From positions 363,185,517-363,249,516 of the forward strand of contig NC_073303.1 in assembly GCF_027595985.1 (NCBI RefSeq): a DNA stretch of 64,000 nt, written 5' to 3'. The stretch is from Sorex araneus. Taxonomy: Eukaryota > Chordata > Mammalia > Eulipotyphla > Soricidae. Position 1 is the stretch's first letter; every line of letters begins with the position of its first letter. Both the position numbers and the translations under genes were made by a program. A model generated the notes under the pieces. It searched no databases. It had not been told where the DNA came from and saw only the letters and a program-made list of their open reading frames with translations. This document shows positions 1 through 12,415 of the stretch, one piece after another.

Positions 1-261
1 GAACTGTATTCAACTGTGTGAACAAAGGCAGAATAAAGAAATATTTGCTGCCATGCTGAAATGCGTGGGTCCTTCAATCATGGCTTTTGAAAGATCGGAT
101 GGTTTGATCAAGAGTGTCTCTGAAATTTCCACCTTGTCTCATATCATTCCCCTCATCCTGAAATGACAGACATCTTCCTGCGCAGGTGCAGAAAATCATA
201 TTAGTCTCAACAACTCAAAATGATCTGTTTGCATCTGCTTTCTTCCCGAGGAAGCTTCTAG

Positions 262-262
<1 letters not shown>

Positions 263-308
<46 letters not shown>
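263..308. repeat. (TG)n microsatellite
   Basis: About 22 uninterrupted TG units. The flanks 1-1790 otherwise look single-copy, with no gene recognised. Confidence 0.95.
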
Positions 309-1794
309 GGGGGCAGGGTGGAGGAAGCAGGTTTCACGATTTCACTTGGGAACCTTTTGAAGATTATCGTAGACCCATCCGCATCTTGAATACCTAGTTA
401 TCAAAGCAGAGAATCTTACAGTGTAAATGATTTCCAGAAGCCTTTGTCATCGTCGAGAATGACAGTCTGTTCTGTGGGCTGTTCCTGGAATGACTGTTCC
501 TGGGGGTTGCGTTCAAGGCGACAAAGGTTGAAAGCACCCAGGTTTGTAAATCCTGTTTGTGCCAAGGTAAGGAGGAGACTTTTCTCACTTTTCCCTTTGT
601 GTCTTTGGCTTCCCTTTTTCCTCCCTTTCCCTACTTTCTTTTTTAAACAATCAAGAACACGAGTAATTGTCGCCTTGGTATCTGAATTCAGAGCTCTAGA
701 AGGCTATTTATTCTGGGAAACACGTAGGCTGAGCATTCCTGAAATGGAATCAACAAAACCTGTGCACTCCCAGGTGTGAAGAGGTAATTGCAGGTGCAAA
801 TCGGGGATGGCACGAACAACCAGCAACTGAATGTAATAAGCAAGCTGCATCCTGACGCTTTGGTGCCGCTCCCTGGAACTCGTCTTTTTACTTGAGTTCA
901 TTTGCATCTCTCCAGCATAGGAGGTGCATAACAAAACACTCCTTATATATTCCATTAGGCTCATCAGTCTATGACAGGAATACCGCCTTCAGCTAGTCAG
1001 AGTGACTCGGGTGTGTGTGGAGGACGTGGAGAGGGGCCCTATGTGTGCCTATGTACATGCACACACAGAACTGGAGGGGTCAAGGAGACAGGGGGGTGCA
1101 TATGGTATCAATGCTCCGAGTTGGGTTTTCAACATAAAAGCTTCTTGTTTGAAAAATTTCTGTCAAAATGCAGGAGTCTGAATGATTTCCAGAACTCTGG
1201 GGCCACACACAGACTGACAAAAGTCCAAGTTAAGAGGGCGTGGGGGAGGGGCAGGGCCCAGGAGACGGTGGCCTGCCTCCAGAGCCTGAGCTGGTGAGGA
1301 AGGCGTCCCTGTGCTGGGTGGTTCTTGCCCTCTGCTTTCCTCCCACTTCCCACGCTGCTTTTTCCGCCATTGCTCCGGATTGCAAATCAGAAGGGGCTAG
1401 CCCCGTCTACAGGGATAGAAGAGGATTAAAAGGAACAGGAAATTCTTTCATTTCTCTTCTGCGTCTAGGTCCAAGTCTGGGCAAGATAAAATGCCTTCTG
1501 GAATGTAGAAGGCGAAAAACACTAGGTCTCGGATTTTGATGGCCTCTCGGGACAGGGGAAGTCTCCATGTGCCGGAGGGGTTCTTGCCCTGTCCAGGACA
1601 GAGCCCTTAGGGGCTAGGAACGCCCTGCTGGGAGCAGAAGAGAGTTGCATTTAAAACTCATGCAAGATATCCATACCCTAAGTGGGTATATTTTGATACA
1701 CCACTGCTGCTGTAACAAGCTTAAGCTTGGAAACTTTATTCACATCTTTTGTCTTTTTTAACTAAAAGATAGAAATCAGAAATTCAAAAGGGGT

Positions 1795-1935
1795 TCCCTG
1801 GGGTTAAAGCAAGAAATGAGCAAGGCTGCGTTACTTCTGGAGGCTTTGGAGAGGAATCTGTAGCATCTCCTGCCGCTAGAGACCACCTGCGTTCTTTGGC
1901 TCCTGGCCCCTTCCTCCATCTCTTAAATGAGCAAT
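1795..1935 (+). repeat. Ancient interspersed repeat, family not assigned
   Basis: The series GGCTGCGTTACTTCTGGAGG, GAGGAATCTG and GTTCTTTGGCTCCTGGCCCC, then TTCCTCCATC, follows the order of a well-known mammalian interspersed repeat segment. A related fragment seems to occur at 15118-15250. I cannot name the family without a library search. Confidence 0.4.
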
Positions 1936-1948
1936 ATGTATTTTCAAT

Positions 1949-2012
1949 TCTGTCTCTGTCTCTCTCTTTCTCTCTCTCTTTTTCTGTATGTGTGTGTGTT
2001 TGTGTGTGTGCA
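1949..2012. repeat. (CT)n-(TG)n composite microsatellite
   Basis: An imperfect CT tract passes into TGTG with one TTTG interruption. The sequence from here to 2924 is single-copy with no recognisable gene. Confidence 0.85.
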
Positions 2013-2924
2013 CTGTGCCTTTCATCCACTTCAAAGGACCTTTGTGATTCCACGGGACCCACCCAGATAAACCGGAATAATCTCCCCATTTCAAGATCAA
2101 CTGAAAAAGCAAATAACTCTATCTGCAAATTTAACTCCTCTTTGCCACATGGCATATTCAGGCTCACGTATTCAAGGGACACTGTCCTGCCAACCATAGA
2201 AGGAAAAAAAGGGAAGGTCAAAATTAGAAACCGACAGAAAATGGAGACATGCCAAAAAAATAAGGCCTGCCAGGAGGTAGAGAGAAACCACAGCCCAATA
2301 TTTCAATACATGTTAAAGAACATTAAGGAAATGCTATAATTAAGACGATGAAAGAAAAACATAAATCAGATTTAGAACATCTTAGGGGTGACATGGCTAA
2401 CTCAGAAAGAAAGGAAATGGGGGGGAAAAAAAGAGAAAGAAATAAAAAGGAAATCTCAGGCACGAACCTCCCCAGCCAGAATTTCTGGGAAGGAAGAGTT
2501 CAACCCATCCCCCTCCCATCCTCGTCAGCACACGCGCTGCCCCGTCTCTCCGTGACAGCCTCTACCTTGACGGTTTCATCTCAGCCTAGTCATAGACATC
2601 TGTAATGTGTGAGGGCAGGTGAGAAATGTAGGTGTGCTGCATGCCTGGCTTTCCTGGAGAGCCTCTGCCCTGTGTGGCCATCAGCGCATCTGTCTAGCGA
2701 GCAACACCTTCGTAGCTCCCTACATTCCTCATCACGGACTGTGGCTGGTTCTTCACTGTGGCCGCAGGAGCTGGGAGAGTGTTTGGCTTACCGTAGTTTT
2801 GGGCCAACTGCACACAGGATGACAAGGCCACCTCACTGAGGCTGCGTCATTACTCTGGCGAGAGGGCAGTATGACAAGTAAAAACAGATGGCAGAACCTA
2901 GCAGCCAAGATGCAAATTCAGAAA

Positions 2925-3095
2925 CCAGAGTGATAGACAGTGAGTAGCCTTGCACACGGCTGACCTGGGTTCGATCCCCAACACCCCACATGTTCCCCAC
3001 CCCAAGTCTGCCAGGAGTGCTCCCAGAGCCTAGAGCCAGGAGAAAGTCCTGAGCACTGGCAGGGCCCCCCCTCCCCATGCCAAAAAAAAAAAAAA
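2925..3095 (+). mobile_element. SOR-type SINE
   Basis: Head CCAGAGTGATAGACAGTGAG, B box GGGTTCGATCCCC, diverged body and an A14 tail. Confidence 0.8.
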
Positions 3096-3792
3096 TAGGC
3101 AAGCTGGTTCCTTCTTATTGTAGGGGAAGGCGGGGTCTCCCAAGCAGAGCTCCAGATCCCACGCGATGACTTTGAGAGGCCTTGCTGCAGGGGTGTGGAG
3201 GTGTCGAGGCTATTTCAGCCATGCCCAGTGATCCAGAAATAGTTTGGCTCAGACTCAGGTTCTGGAGTGTGCAAGCCACGCTCCCTGGCCCCTGAGCCAT
3301 TTACCCGAGGCCTTGAACCTGATTTTTAGATAGTCTGAGATCTGAACATGGGCACCGTCACTGGTAGTTCTGAAGGTGCTTTGTGGCATCAGTATTAAGT
3401 ACCTCACGTTCAATGCATCAGGGTCATGCCAAGAGACCAGTGGAGTCCATGGCCATTGCCTTTCTGCTCCTGGTCTGAGGCTGCACACTGCTTTCCCGGG
3501 ACACTCCCAGCAACAATCAGGCACAGGGCCTCACTCTCAGAGGGCCCATCCCTTCCTATCTCCATTGTCATAGACAGTAAAGGCCCGCAGACACTGGAAA
3601 GAAGGTTGATGAGCAGAGCAGGGTGTTCATGTCCCAGGCAAACCATCTGCTAAGACAAGGACTGAGGCAATAAACAAATAATATGCCATGAGAGTGTGAA
3701 GGGTCAGCCTCTGTGAAAGCAGTGATTGAGCACCTGCTGTTTGTACATCCTGTCTCAGGTGGCAATGAGCCCCATCAAGGTTAGTAAGGATG

Positions 3793-3997
3793 GGCCAGAG
3801 TGATAGTACAGTGGATAGAGTGTTTGTCTTGCAGGCAGCAGACCCAGGTTCAATCCCTGGCATCCCATATGGTCCCCCAAGCTCTGCGGGGAGTAATTCC
3901 TGAGCACAGAGCCAGGAGTAATCCCTGAGCATTGCTGGGTGTGATACAAAAAGCAAACAAACAAGCAAACAAACCCCCCCCAAAAAACAAAAGAATG
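3793..3997 (+). mobile_element. SOR-type SINE with (AAAC)n tail
   Basis: GGCCAGAGTGATAGTACAGT head, CATCCCATATGGTCCCCCAA body and an AAACAAAC-type tail. Short duplication GTAAGGATG at 3784-3792 and 3998-4006. Confidence 0.88.
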
Positions 3998-4209
3998 GTA
4001 AGGATGATGTGAGGAGGACAAGAAAAGATACACACTTGGAGTTCATGTTGCTTCAACCAGGCAAACACTACTGAAAAGAAAGTTTGGTAAGAGGATTAGA
4101 TTTTTCAGGTTTAAACTTTGGGGAATGATGAGACAGTTCTAGGGGTGAGGTGCTTACTTGCAATGTGGCAATCCACCTACAATATAAGCACTAAATAAAC
4201 GTATGTAAA

Positions 4210-4460
4210 TGTTTATGTTTGAGCTACAATAGCTCCCATTTTAGGAATATTCTAAAGAAATAATATGAGGGCAAAGATTTGGGAATAAAAATGTTCATTG
4301 TAGCATTATAGGAATATTGAAAAACTGGAAACAATCTACTAATGTCACTAATGATTGACAAATTTTAAGAAATCTACATATGGAATATCTCATTGTCCTT
4401 GTTATATTTTTGAGAGAGTAATGCCTTGTTAAAATAAAATTTTAGAGAAAACTCAAAAAT
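4210..4460 (+). mobile_element. Old L1 ORF2 3'-region fragment
   Basis: The order AAAATGTTCATTGTAGCATT, ATAGGAATATTGAAAAACTG and GAAACAATCTACTAATG is the classic LINE-1 ORF2 C-terminal DNA pattern seen in decayed mammalian L1 copies. No open frame remains. Confidence 0.55.
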
Positions 4461-4520
4461 TTAAATTATTCTATGTTTTGGTTTTGATCAGGAGTTTATA
4501 AAAGTAAAACAGGCAAAATA

Positions 4521-4685
4521 GGAGCCAGAGAAATTGTACAGTGGGGTAAGAGTTAGCCTTCCATGTAGTCCACCTGAGTTTGGTCCCTAGCGTCACATAT
4601 AGGCCCTTGAACACCACCAGGAGTAATCCCTGAACACAGAGCCCGGAGTAAGCCCTATTTACAGGCTATAGAGTTTGTGGGAGGA
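4521..4685 (+). mobile_element. Old SOR-type SINE
   Basis: GGAGCCAGAGAAATTGTACA head and CACCACCAGGAGTAATCCCT body. The tail is lost, and many substitutions indicate greater age. Confidence 0.7.
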
Positions 4686-4717
4686 AAAATATGGTTAGAA
4701 GAATGATTTTGTGGATG

Positions 4718-4915
4718 TTAACTTTGGGTAGGGCGTTTGCCTTGCACACAGCAGACCTGGCTTTGATTCTTCCATCCCTCTCGGAGAGCCTGGCAAACTA
4801 CAAACTACTCACCCTCGTGGCAGAGGCTGGCAAGCTATCCCTGGCGTATTCGATATGCCAAAAACAGTAACAAGTCTCATAATGGAGACATTACTGGTGC
4901 CCTCTCAAGCAACTT
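4718..4915 (+). mobile_element. Composite SINE (non-A-tailed class), truncated at both ends
   Basis: Starts within the tRNA-like head (GGGTAGGGCGTTTGCCTTGC). It switches after the B box to TCCATCCCTCTCGGAGAGCC and continues to ATATGCCAAAAACAGTAACA and GGTGCCCTCTCAAGCAA. Confidence 0.85.
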
Positions 4916-5407
4916 TTAAAGAATAAAGTATATATGCATATAACATTTTGCAGCAAAACACACAGGAAAAATATAGCATGAAATAATAAAAATGATTAGT
5001 GAGAGATCAGTTGGCAGTGATAGAAGGTATAGGTACAGTGAGAGTTCTCTAAGTATGCTATTAAAATACAGCCTTCTTACATTGACTTTTGAACTACTTA
5101 ATACCTTAAAAGTATGTATCATAAATAGCTAAAAAGTAATCCCTAAAATTAAATACAAACAGAAAAAATGAACCCTGCTATAAAGAAAATTGATAACATA
5201 AAGACAAACAAAAATAAGTTAATTTGAATAATCTTTAACAGAATGTCTTCTTTTTTCAGAATGTCTTTTTTTAAGACTGTCTTAAGCGCTAATATTAGTA
5301 GAAAATATATTCATGATAATAAGAATTCTAATAATCTTGAAACTTATTGAGTACTCTAGTTAACTGACTTACAGGAATAATTCAAATCTATTTTCTGTAT
5401 TTTATAG

Positions 5408-5606
5408 GCTGTAGCACTTTAGCACTGCCGTCCCGTTGTTCATCGATTTGCTCAAGCGGGCACCAGTAATATCTCCATTGTGAGACTTGTCGATTTGATT
5501 CCTCCATTCCTCTTGGAGAGCCCAGCAAGCTACTGAGAGTATCCCGCCCGCACGGCAGAGCCTGGCAAGCTACCCGTGGCACATTCGATATGCCAAAAAC
5601 AGTACT
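5408..5606. mobile_element. Fold-back composite SINE rearrangement
   Basis: 5408-5492 is the 3' tail of the composite SINE on the minus strand (GTAGCACT ... CATTGTGAGACTTGT). From about 5495 the body appears on the plus strand (TTCCTCCATTCCTCTTGGAG ... ATATGCCAAAAACAGTA). Two parts of one element therefore face each other across an inversion junction. Confidence 0.8.
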
Positions 5607-5756
5607 AGGATTTAATAGACTAGAGAAAATAAACAAATACATTGATATTTGGGGAAACAAGCTCTTGCCATGGAAGGGGAGACAGATGCACAGCATGAAA
5701 ATTTAAAAGGTAATAAAGAAACTTCATACTTCTATAGGGGGTGATTGAAACATGCC

Positions 5757-5824
5757 TGCACACTTGCATATGCACCCACACACACACATACATACACACA
5801 TACGTACACACAAGTGTACACACA
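5757..5824. repeat. (CA)n/(CATA)n microsatellite
   Basis: Interrupted CA/CATA array. The sequence from 5830 to 6714 shows no gene or assignable repeat. Confidence 0.8.
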
Positions 5825-6714
5825 CCACGCTACCTTCTGCCAACTAAATTACCTGCAACAGTTGTACCTCAGGAGAAGTAAGGATACCTGAAAGACAATT
5901 CACGTTTCCTCATGACATATCTTTATTATTTTTATCTCTGTCTTTTATCTTTATTAAACATAATGTGGTTTTGTGAAAGACAAGGCATATACATAAGAGG
6001 TAAAGTAGCAGGTAAGCCCTGAAATCTATTAAAAATCAAAGAACAATTCATGTAGCCTGTCAAAAACATCCCAGGACAAGTTGAAGATTTCCTTAGTCAA
6101 ATATGGAACAATTTCAGCATCAAAGACAAAATTGCCATGAAGGCTTGTAATGCTTTGAATAAAGAAAACAGTCCTGGGTTTAAAGTGATACTAAAAGTAG
6201 AGGATTGGAATAATGCTACACATGTAACATCATCCAGGGGATAATTTACTCTGCCAAAGATCATCAATGACAGCTGAAAGAATCAGATGAAAATTTGCGG
6301 GCAAATGACTTATACACTTAACCTCAAAATGTCTCCACAGAGTTTACTTAACTGTAATTGGAAAGAGATACCTTTATAGTGGAGAAATATGGCAATTACT
6401 ACCATAATCAGTCATTCAAATTTAGCATCACTGAGATGGGACAAACATGAAAATTATATAACATCACCCATCCCATGTGGTGTTCCTATACAGAATGTTT
6501 TACCTGAATCTTATCATCCCTCTTAGATGATAAGATGGTCATTCAGAGTCATGGTATTTAAATGTAATGCATACTTTCTGGTTGGATATAAAATATAACC
6601 ACACATATAGAATATTGGAATATACTGAATAGGTTGGATTATAAATGTATATTACATAGCATCATTACATCAATATTCTATTTCATAGATTGGTAATATT
6701 ATTATTCTTTATAT

Positions 6715-6877
6715 TTGGGGGGTTTGGGGCCACACTTGGGGTAGGTGCTTGGGGCTTACACCTGGCTCTGAGCTGAGGCATTACTCCTGGTGGTGCTTGA
6801 GGGACTATATGGGGTACTGGAGGTTGAACTCAGGTCAGCTACTTGCAAGGCAAGTGCACTACTCTCTCCAACCCTGG
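6715..6877 (-). mobile_element. Old SOR-type SINE
   Basis: Reverse copy: GGGGCCACACTTGGGGTAGG, TACTCCTGGTGGTGCTTGAG and CTTGCAAGGCAAGTGCACTA, ending TCTCTCCAACCC. Confidence 0.75.
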
Positions 6878-7026
6878 TAATATTATTTTAAATTAATATT
6901 ATCCATACAACTGTTATTTTGTAAAAAACTACTGACACATTTTTACATTGAGTCAGGAGGAAAGTTTTGGAGAAAGTTCCTTGGTTTAGGCACAAGTTTT
7001 AGATTGGCAAATCAGAAAGAAGATCT

Positions 7027-7132
7027 GTCACTGTCATCCCGTTGCTCATCGATTTGCTTGAGCGGGCACCAGTAATGTCTCCATCATGAGACTTGTTGTT
7101 ACTGTTTTTGGCATATTGAATACGCTACCCAG
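7027..7132 (-). mobile_element. 3' part of composite SINE
   Basis: TGTCACTGTCATCCCGTTGC begins the complement of the ACAGTG-type tail, and the copy continues to TACTGTTTTTGGCATATTGA. It is truncated before the tRNA head. Confidence 0.88.
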
Positions 7133-10100
7133 GAAATTATATTAAGGGTATACTTGAATGATATGCCATCAAATTGGATAGACACCAATAAAAGAAACTT
7201 CTGTTTTTGATACACTAACCAAAAAGCAAGGTGACAAGCCAAATGGTAATGAGTAAGAAGAAATGAAAACGTTTGTATAGGCACTTACTACACACATCCT
7301 ACATCTTTTACTGCTCTCGTTTCTTAAAAGTAGAAAACATGGATGGTGTCTGTGAAGTTTTAAGTCAGGTTGGCAAGACATAACTTGTACACATGAAACA
7401 ATTTAGAAGCAATGCAAGACACCATGTTCTCAAATGCCAAATTCTGTGGTTTGAACTAAAAATGTAATAGGAATTCTTGGAAGGAAGAGATCAATGTCTG
7501 ATGAAGTCGCTGGGAATTGGGGTTTGTGACACATGAAAACGAGGACAGAACTTGATCCGAGTGCAAAAGTTACCACATGTGTGCCGAGGAAATTCACTAA
7601 TGGGGAGTGTGTGATTCAAGTCAGGTGTTATTAATCAAAATTATTCATGGAGTGGGGGGTTCAGGGCAAGATTTTGAGCAACATTCGAAAGACATGCAAG
7701 TTATAGAAATCACTAAATATTCCTTAGCGAACAAGCAACCTGAGTGTCAGTTCATCTTTTCAGTTGAATTTGTTTATGAATAAAGAATCTCAAAGGTTGT
7801 GGCTTGTTAAGAGAGAAAAGGGAAATTTGGTCAATGGCAGGAAACTGGATGTGATCCAGAGACCTGCTCGAGTTTGGCAAGTCACCCGATGTTTCTAACC
7901 CTTTGGTAGTGTGGCAGATGGCAGATCTTCCAGCAGGATAAGGCATCTAATCTCCTTCACTGGAATCAGCTCCTATAGTGACTCACTAGACCAAATGAAT
8001 TGCAGTCAAAATGCCATTTCCGGAGCTGTGAAGCTAGGTCACCACAACTCTTATCCTTGGTCCCCTGTGTTACCATATAAAAAGACCAAATTACTCAGAG
8101 ACAACCCCCCCAAAACAAAACAAAACAAAACCAAACACTCTCTACTGGAAGATCCTGGAGGCTTAAAGAGAGGGAAAAGCTAGGGGCACCAAAAAAAAAA
8201 AAAAACACACTAGACCTACATGTGAAAAAGTCCATTTGGAAGGGGACTTTAGCAGCCCCACTGAATGCCAATTGGATGGGAGATATAAATCACAGATCCA
8301 ACTCCTCCCAAATCTATGACCTACCCACGTGCATAAAATCACCTGTTTATGTCATTTAAGTTTGAAGGCCGTTAACTACTTAGTAATAATATGTTATGAG
8401 TTTCTAGTATCCCCTATAATTTCACATTTCCCTACTTCTAGCACAGCCCATAGGAGAAAAGTTTACAAATGCCTGGTTAAGAAGCACACAAATGTTCACA
8501 AATTGATTTGAGTAGAATGGTTGTTTGTGGCAGCAATAATAGAAAATGTCACTGAGAAGGAAAGAGGTTCCCAGAATTAAAATTGGGGGGTCATTTTCCA
8601 AGGGTATGAAACCTAAATTATTACTCACAAAAAAAATCTCTCTATACCTTCCATCTGTGTAATTTACAGTCTTCTCTCTGAGTTTAATTTTTATTTTCTG
8701 TAAGAGTTGGGTGATAAAATTGGGTCACCCACCTCAGAGGGTATGATTTCGACCTATTTTGATCCTTCAAGAGTAACTTCCAGTCCTTCTTACAAATGCG
8801 TGGTTATACTGTACTTTTGTCCCTTGTGGTGTAGTGAGAATACGTGATGAGATACTTGAGTTGTCAACAAAAGTAATACATGTCATTTCCAGGCTAGGGG
8901 TTTCATCACCAGCGCTAGACTTTCTTAAAACTCTCCCTCTGATGAAATCACCTGCCATTGAGACAGACTCCATTGACCTTAATTCTTGAGTAAATCTTGT
9001 GGGAAAGACGTCCTACCAACCCATGATGGATGACATAAATGCGAAGTAAACTTTTGAACCCATTGCGGCCATATAATATAGTCTTTTCTGAGTGATGCAC
9101 CAATGAATATTGGAAACGCTCTTAGAAACTGGGAAGTGTTAGTATAAAAGATAGACTTTGGCAGACCTCCAGGTCGAGAGGCAACCCACAAGATCTAGTC
9201 AGCTGTTTACAACAAGTTTTTGTAATTCCACTTTAGTGAACAATCCATCCAGATTCCTGGAGTCAAATTTCCCTGAGTATATAGAAGCAAAAACATTCAT
9301 CATCTATAGTATGACTTCTATACAATTGGAAAACATGGTATATACTTTTCAGGACTTACAGTGCATCTGTAGAATGGGTTTAACCGCCTTTTGTGGGGGC
9401 AGATGTGAAAACTGAGACTCAAGAAGTTTAGTACTATGTTCATTCTGTTTCCTTCCAGTTGGGGAAGCTCCTTTAGGAAAGGGAGTGTAGAATTGTGATT
9501 TTTTTTTAAGTGAGACTCTTTTTTATTAAATACCTATAGAATGTTTTGAGCGCATTATATGCTTGCTTTCACTGGTGTTTTAAAGGGATGCTAAAACCAG
9601 CCGAGACAGTTCTATATCCAAGTCATCTGGTGCCCATGTGTGAAGAAGTGCGTGCTTTCCTGCGTCCTCCCAGGATGGCACAGATATTAATTGTCTAATA
9701 TGTAAGAGTCAAGATCTGGTAATAATAAGCCTCAATTCCGACGTCTGCTTGGTTTTACCTTCATACACCCCAGCATGGTGCTGCCTACAGGCCCCTTGGG
9801 GTTTAAAAGCAGCAATAAGAGTGCCAGTGCCACTCAGGGCATGTGGTGGACGGTCTCAAGTCCACTGTCCCAGCCCCATTAAGGACATATGGTCAACATG
9901 AAGAGCAAGGATGTTCAAAATACTCCTGGCCCTCTTCCAAAGTTTGGGTGGCCCCAGTGCAGTCTGGAACAAGCATTTGCATGCAGGGATCTTAAATTAG
10001 AGTATGTCAAATAATTCATTTCAGAGTGCTTCAGGCTGGTTCAGGACAATGAAACATTTGGAAAAGGTTGGGGCAAAAGACAAGAGAAGCTCATACGGAT

Positions 10101-12057
10101 GCGATTCCGGTTGGAATGACATTTACAAAATTTCACTAACCTGGTTCTCAACCCTCTCCTTGATGCATCTTTGTAAACCTTTCCTGCCCTGCTGGCATTC
10201 AAATCCCTGGCACCGTGCCCTCTCTGAGGCCTCACACTAAGGTTGCCCAATCCTCCCACGAAATGTTCTGTGCCTCTGAAGTCTCACTTTCACTTCTGAG
10301 ACATCTTCAGGAGATGATTTCTCCAATTCCATAAACTTATCTGAGCCCAGAACTCCTAGAGTTGAACTTGAAGTCAGTATTTCCAAGTGTAACTCTCCAG
10401 AGGTGTGTGTATTTCACCCTGTAGCCCCCCTTGCTTCTTAGATTTAAAGAGATAATCTCCTTATCTATTCTTTTGATTGATATGACTTTATTGACCACCT
10501 AATGTGCAAGGCAGACTCCTGGCACTGGCTTAGCTATAAGTCATGAGATCATGACTTGTGACCTGTCATGCCGCTGTGTCCCTGACATGTATATTCCAAC
10601 AAGACTACCCCAACAATTCACTCACAAACAATGCTTTTTCCTTGCTCCATTTTAGTTAGTTGCTAGTGCGTCTTGGTAGAGAGCTAATACACATCTATCA
10701 ATTTCCTCTTAGCAAGAAAGTTGCTATTAAAAAAAAAACCTACACATTGCATTCTATGCATTCTATTCATATGATTAAAATGCACATTTATAATTTTGAA
10801 TGAATTCAGAGACAGCATAGAGTGGAAAAAGAGCACTTAGCTCCAAGAAAGAAGTCTAAGTTTCTAATCAGTAAGTCAGAAATTTTTTTCTATTTACCTA
10901 GAAATCTATAGATATCTATAGATAGAGATACTTGTGGCAGGGACTACTTGCAGTATTGGACATTTGTCCTCAAAACTTCAGCTTGAATGAAGGACAGTGT
11001 ACATTAGTTGTGGCTTTAATATTCTACCCCTTTAGCATAGCCCTTTTACATGACTCTAGGTTTGGCGCTGAGACTTGTTTTGGAAAATTGACTGTGTCAC
11101 AAGCGGCAGGAGAGGCTTATATAGTCTGTTCTCTGTTATCTGTTATGGGCCCTGTCACTGCCATGTGATAAGTTGGGATAGCCTACTGGGGTAGGTGAGG
11201 TAGGAGGCAAATAAAGGAAATGTGCCATGTCCCAACTGAGATTTAGAGCCCCTCTAGAATTCGATATTAATGAGGCATGACCAGAAAAACTCCCCTGCTG
11301 ACACACAGACTCAAGAGCAGTAAGAAATATAGAATATGTATGGACTAATGTAAACCATCAAGTACTAGGGTGATGTATAACATAGCAGAAGCCAAGGGAG
11401 AGAACAGGAAATTTACAAAGTAGATAGACAAGTTAATAAATTATAAAGATTTTAGAAGAAATCAGATATGAGCAGATAAGATAAAGCAGTTTTCTAAAAC
11501 AGAGTAATGGAGAGTGATTGGTGGAAGTTCCCAAAGAGAAAGAATTGTCCTGAATCTGTGAGAAAGGCCTTCCTAAAAAAATGACATTCATGTGTCTGTT
11601 CAATTGAAGACAAGGAGACAATTCTGCCTCTATTCGAAAGAACTGTTCAGATACAAGAAGAGACAGTGGAATGGGTGGATATCCACACGAGAGTATTGAA
11701 CAGGAAGCAAGACTTCAGTATTGAACAAACAGGACTGAAGACTTGCATTTGAGTCCACCTAGACACACCCTGAAAAAAGCGTAACAGAGACACAGTATCT
11801 AGGGTTCCAGAGAAGAGCAAGATTGTTAGAGATATTGATCTACTTGTGCGTGCGATGGATAATGATAGAGGAACTTGTACTTTCTGAAGCTAAAGAGGTG
11901 GAGGAGGTGAGGCATGTTGAGTGTTTCACAGACAACTGAAAACTGAAAGCATGGGGAAATGAGTGTGTAGGGCATTTGACGTTGTCCACAGCTGTAGACA
12001 ACATGGTATCAGGGAGCTTGTTGAGATGAAATATCTCAGGATGGCAGCCACATCCCT
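7133..12057. other. Gene-poor flank, mostly unassigned
   Basis: About 4.9 kb of AT-rich sequence with poly(A) runs (8193, 10729) and possible L2-like text at 10160-10330 (not secure). No gene, RNA gene or CpG-rich promoter was recognised. Confidence 0.5.
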
Positions 12058-12070
12058 GGAGGAGAGGAGG

Positions 12071-12410
12071 AGAGGAGAGGAGAGGAGAGGAGAGGAGAGG
12101 AGAGGAGAGGAGAGGAGAGGAGAGGAGAGGAGAGGAGAGGAGAGGAGAGGAGAGGAGAGGAGAGGAGAGGAGAGGAGAGGAGAGGAGAGGAGAGGAGAGG
12201 AGAGGAGAGGAGAGGAGAGGAGAGGAGAGGAGAGGAGAGGAGAGGAGAGGAGAGGAGAGGAGAGGAGAGGAGAGGAGAGGAGAGGAGAGGAGAGGAGAGG
12301 AGAGGAGAGGAGAGGAGAGGAGAGGAGAGGAGAGGAGAGGAGAGGAGAGGAGAGGAGAGGAGAGGAGAGGAGAGGAGAGGAGAGGAGAGGAGAGGAGAGG
12401 AGAGGAGAGG
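12071..12410. repeat. (AGAGG)n pentanucleotide array, 68 uninterrupted units
   Basis: 340 bp of perfect AGAGG repetition with an imperfect lead-in (12058-12070). Pure purine on the plus strand. It generates long spurious open frames (ERRGE.. and LLSSP..) on both strands. No A-rich tail or target duplication is adjacent. Confidence 0.98.
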
Positions 12411-12415
12411 AGAGA

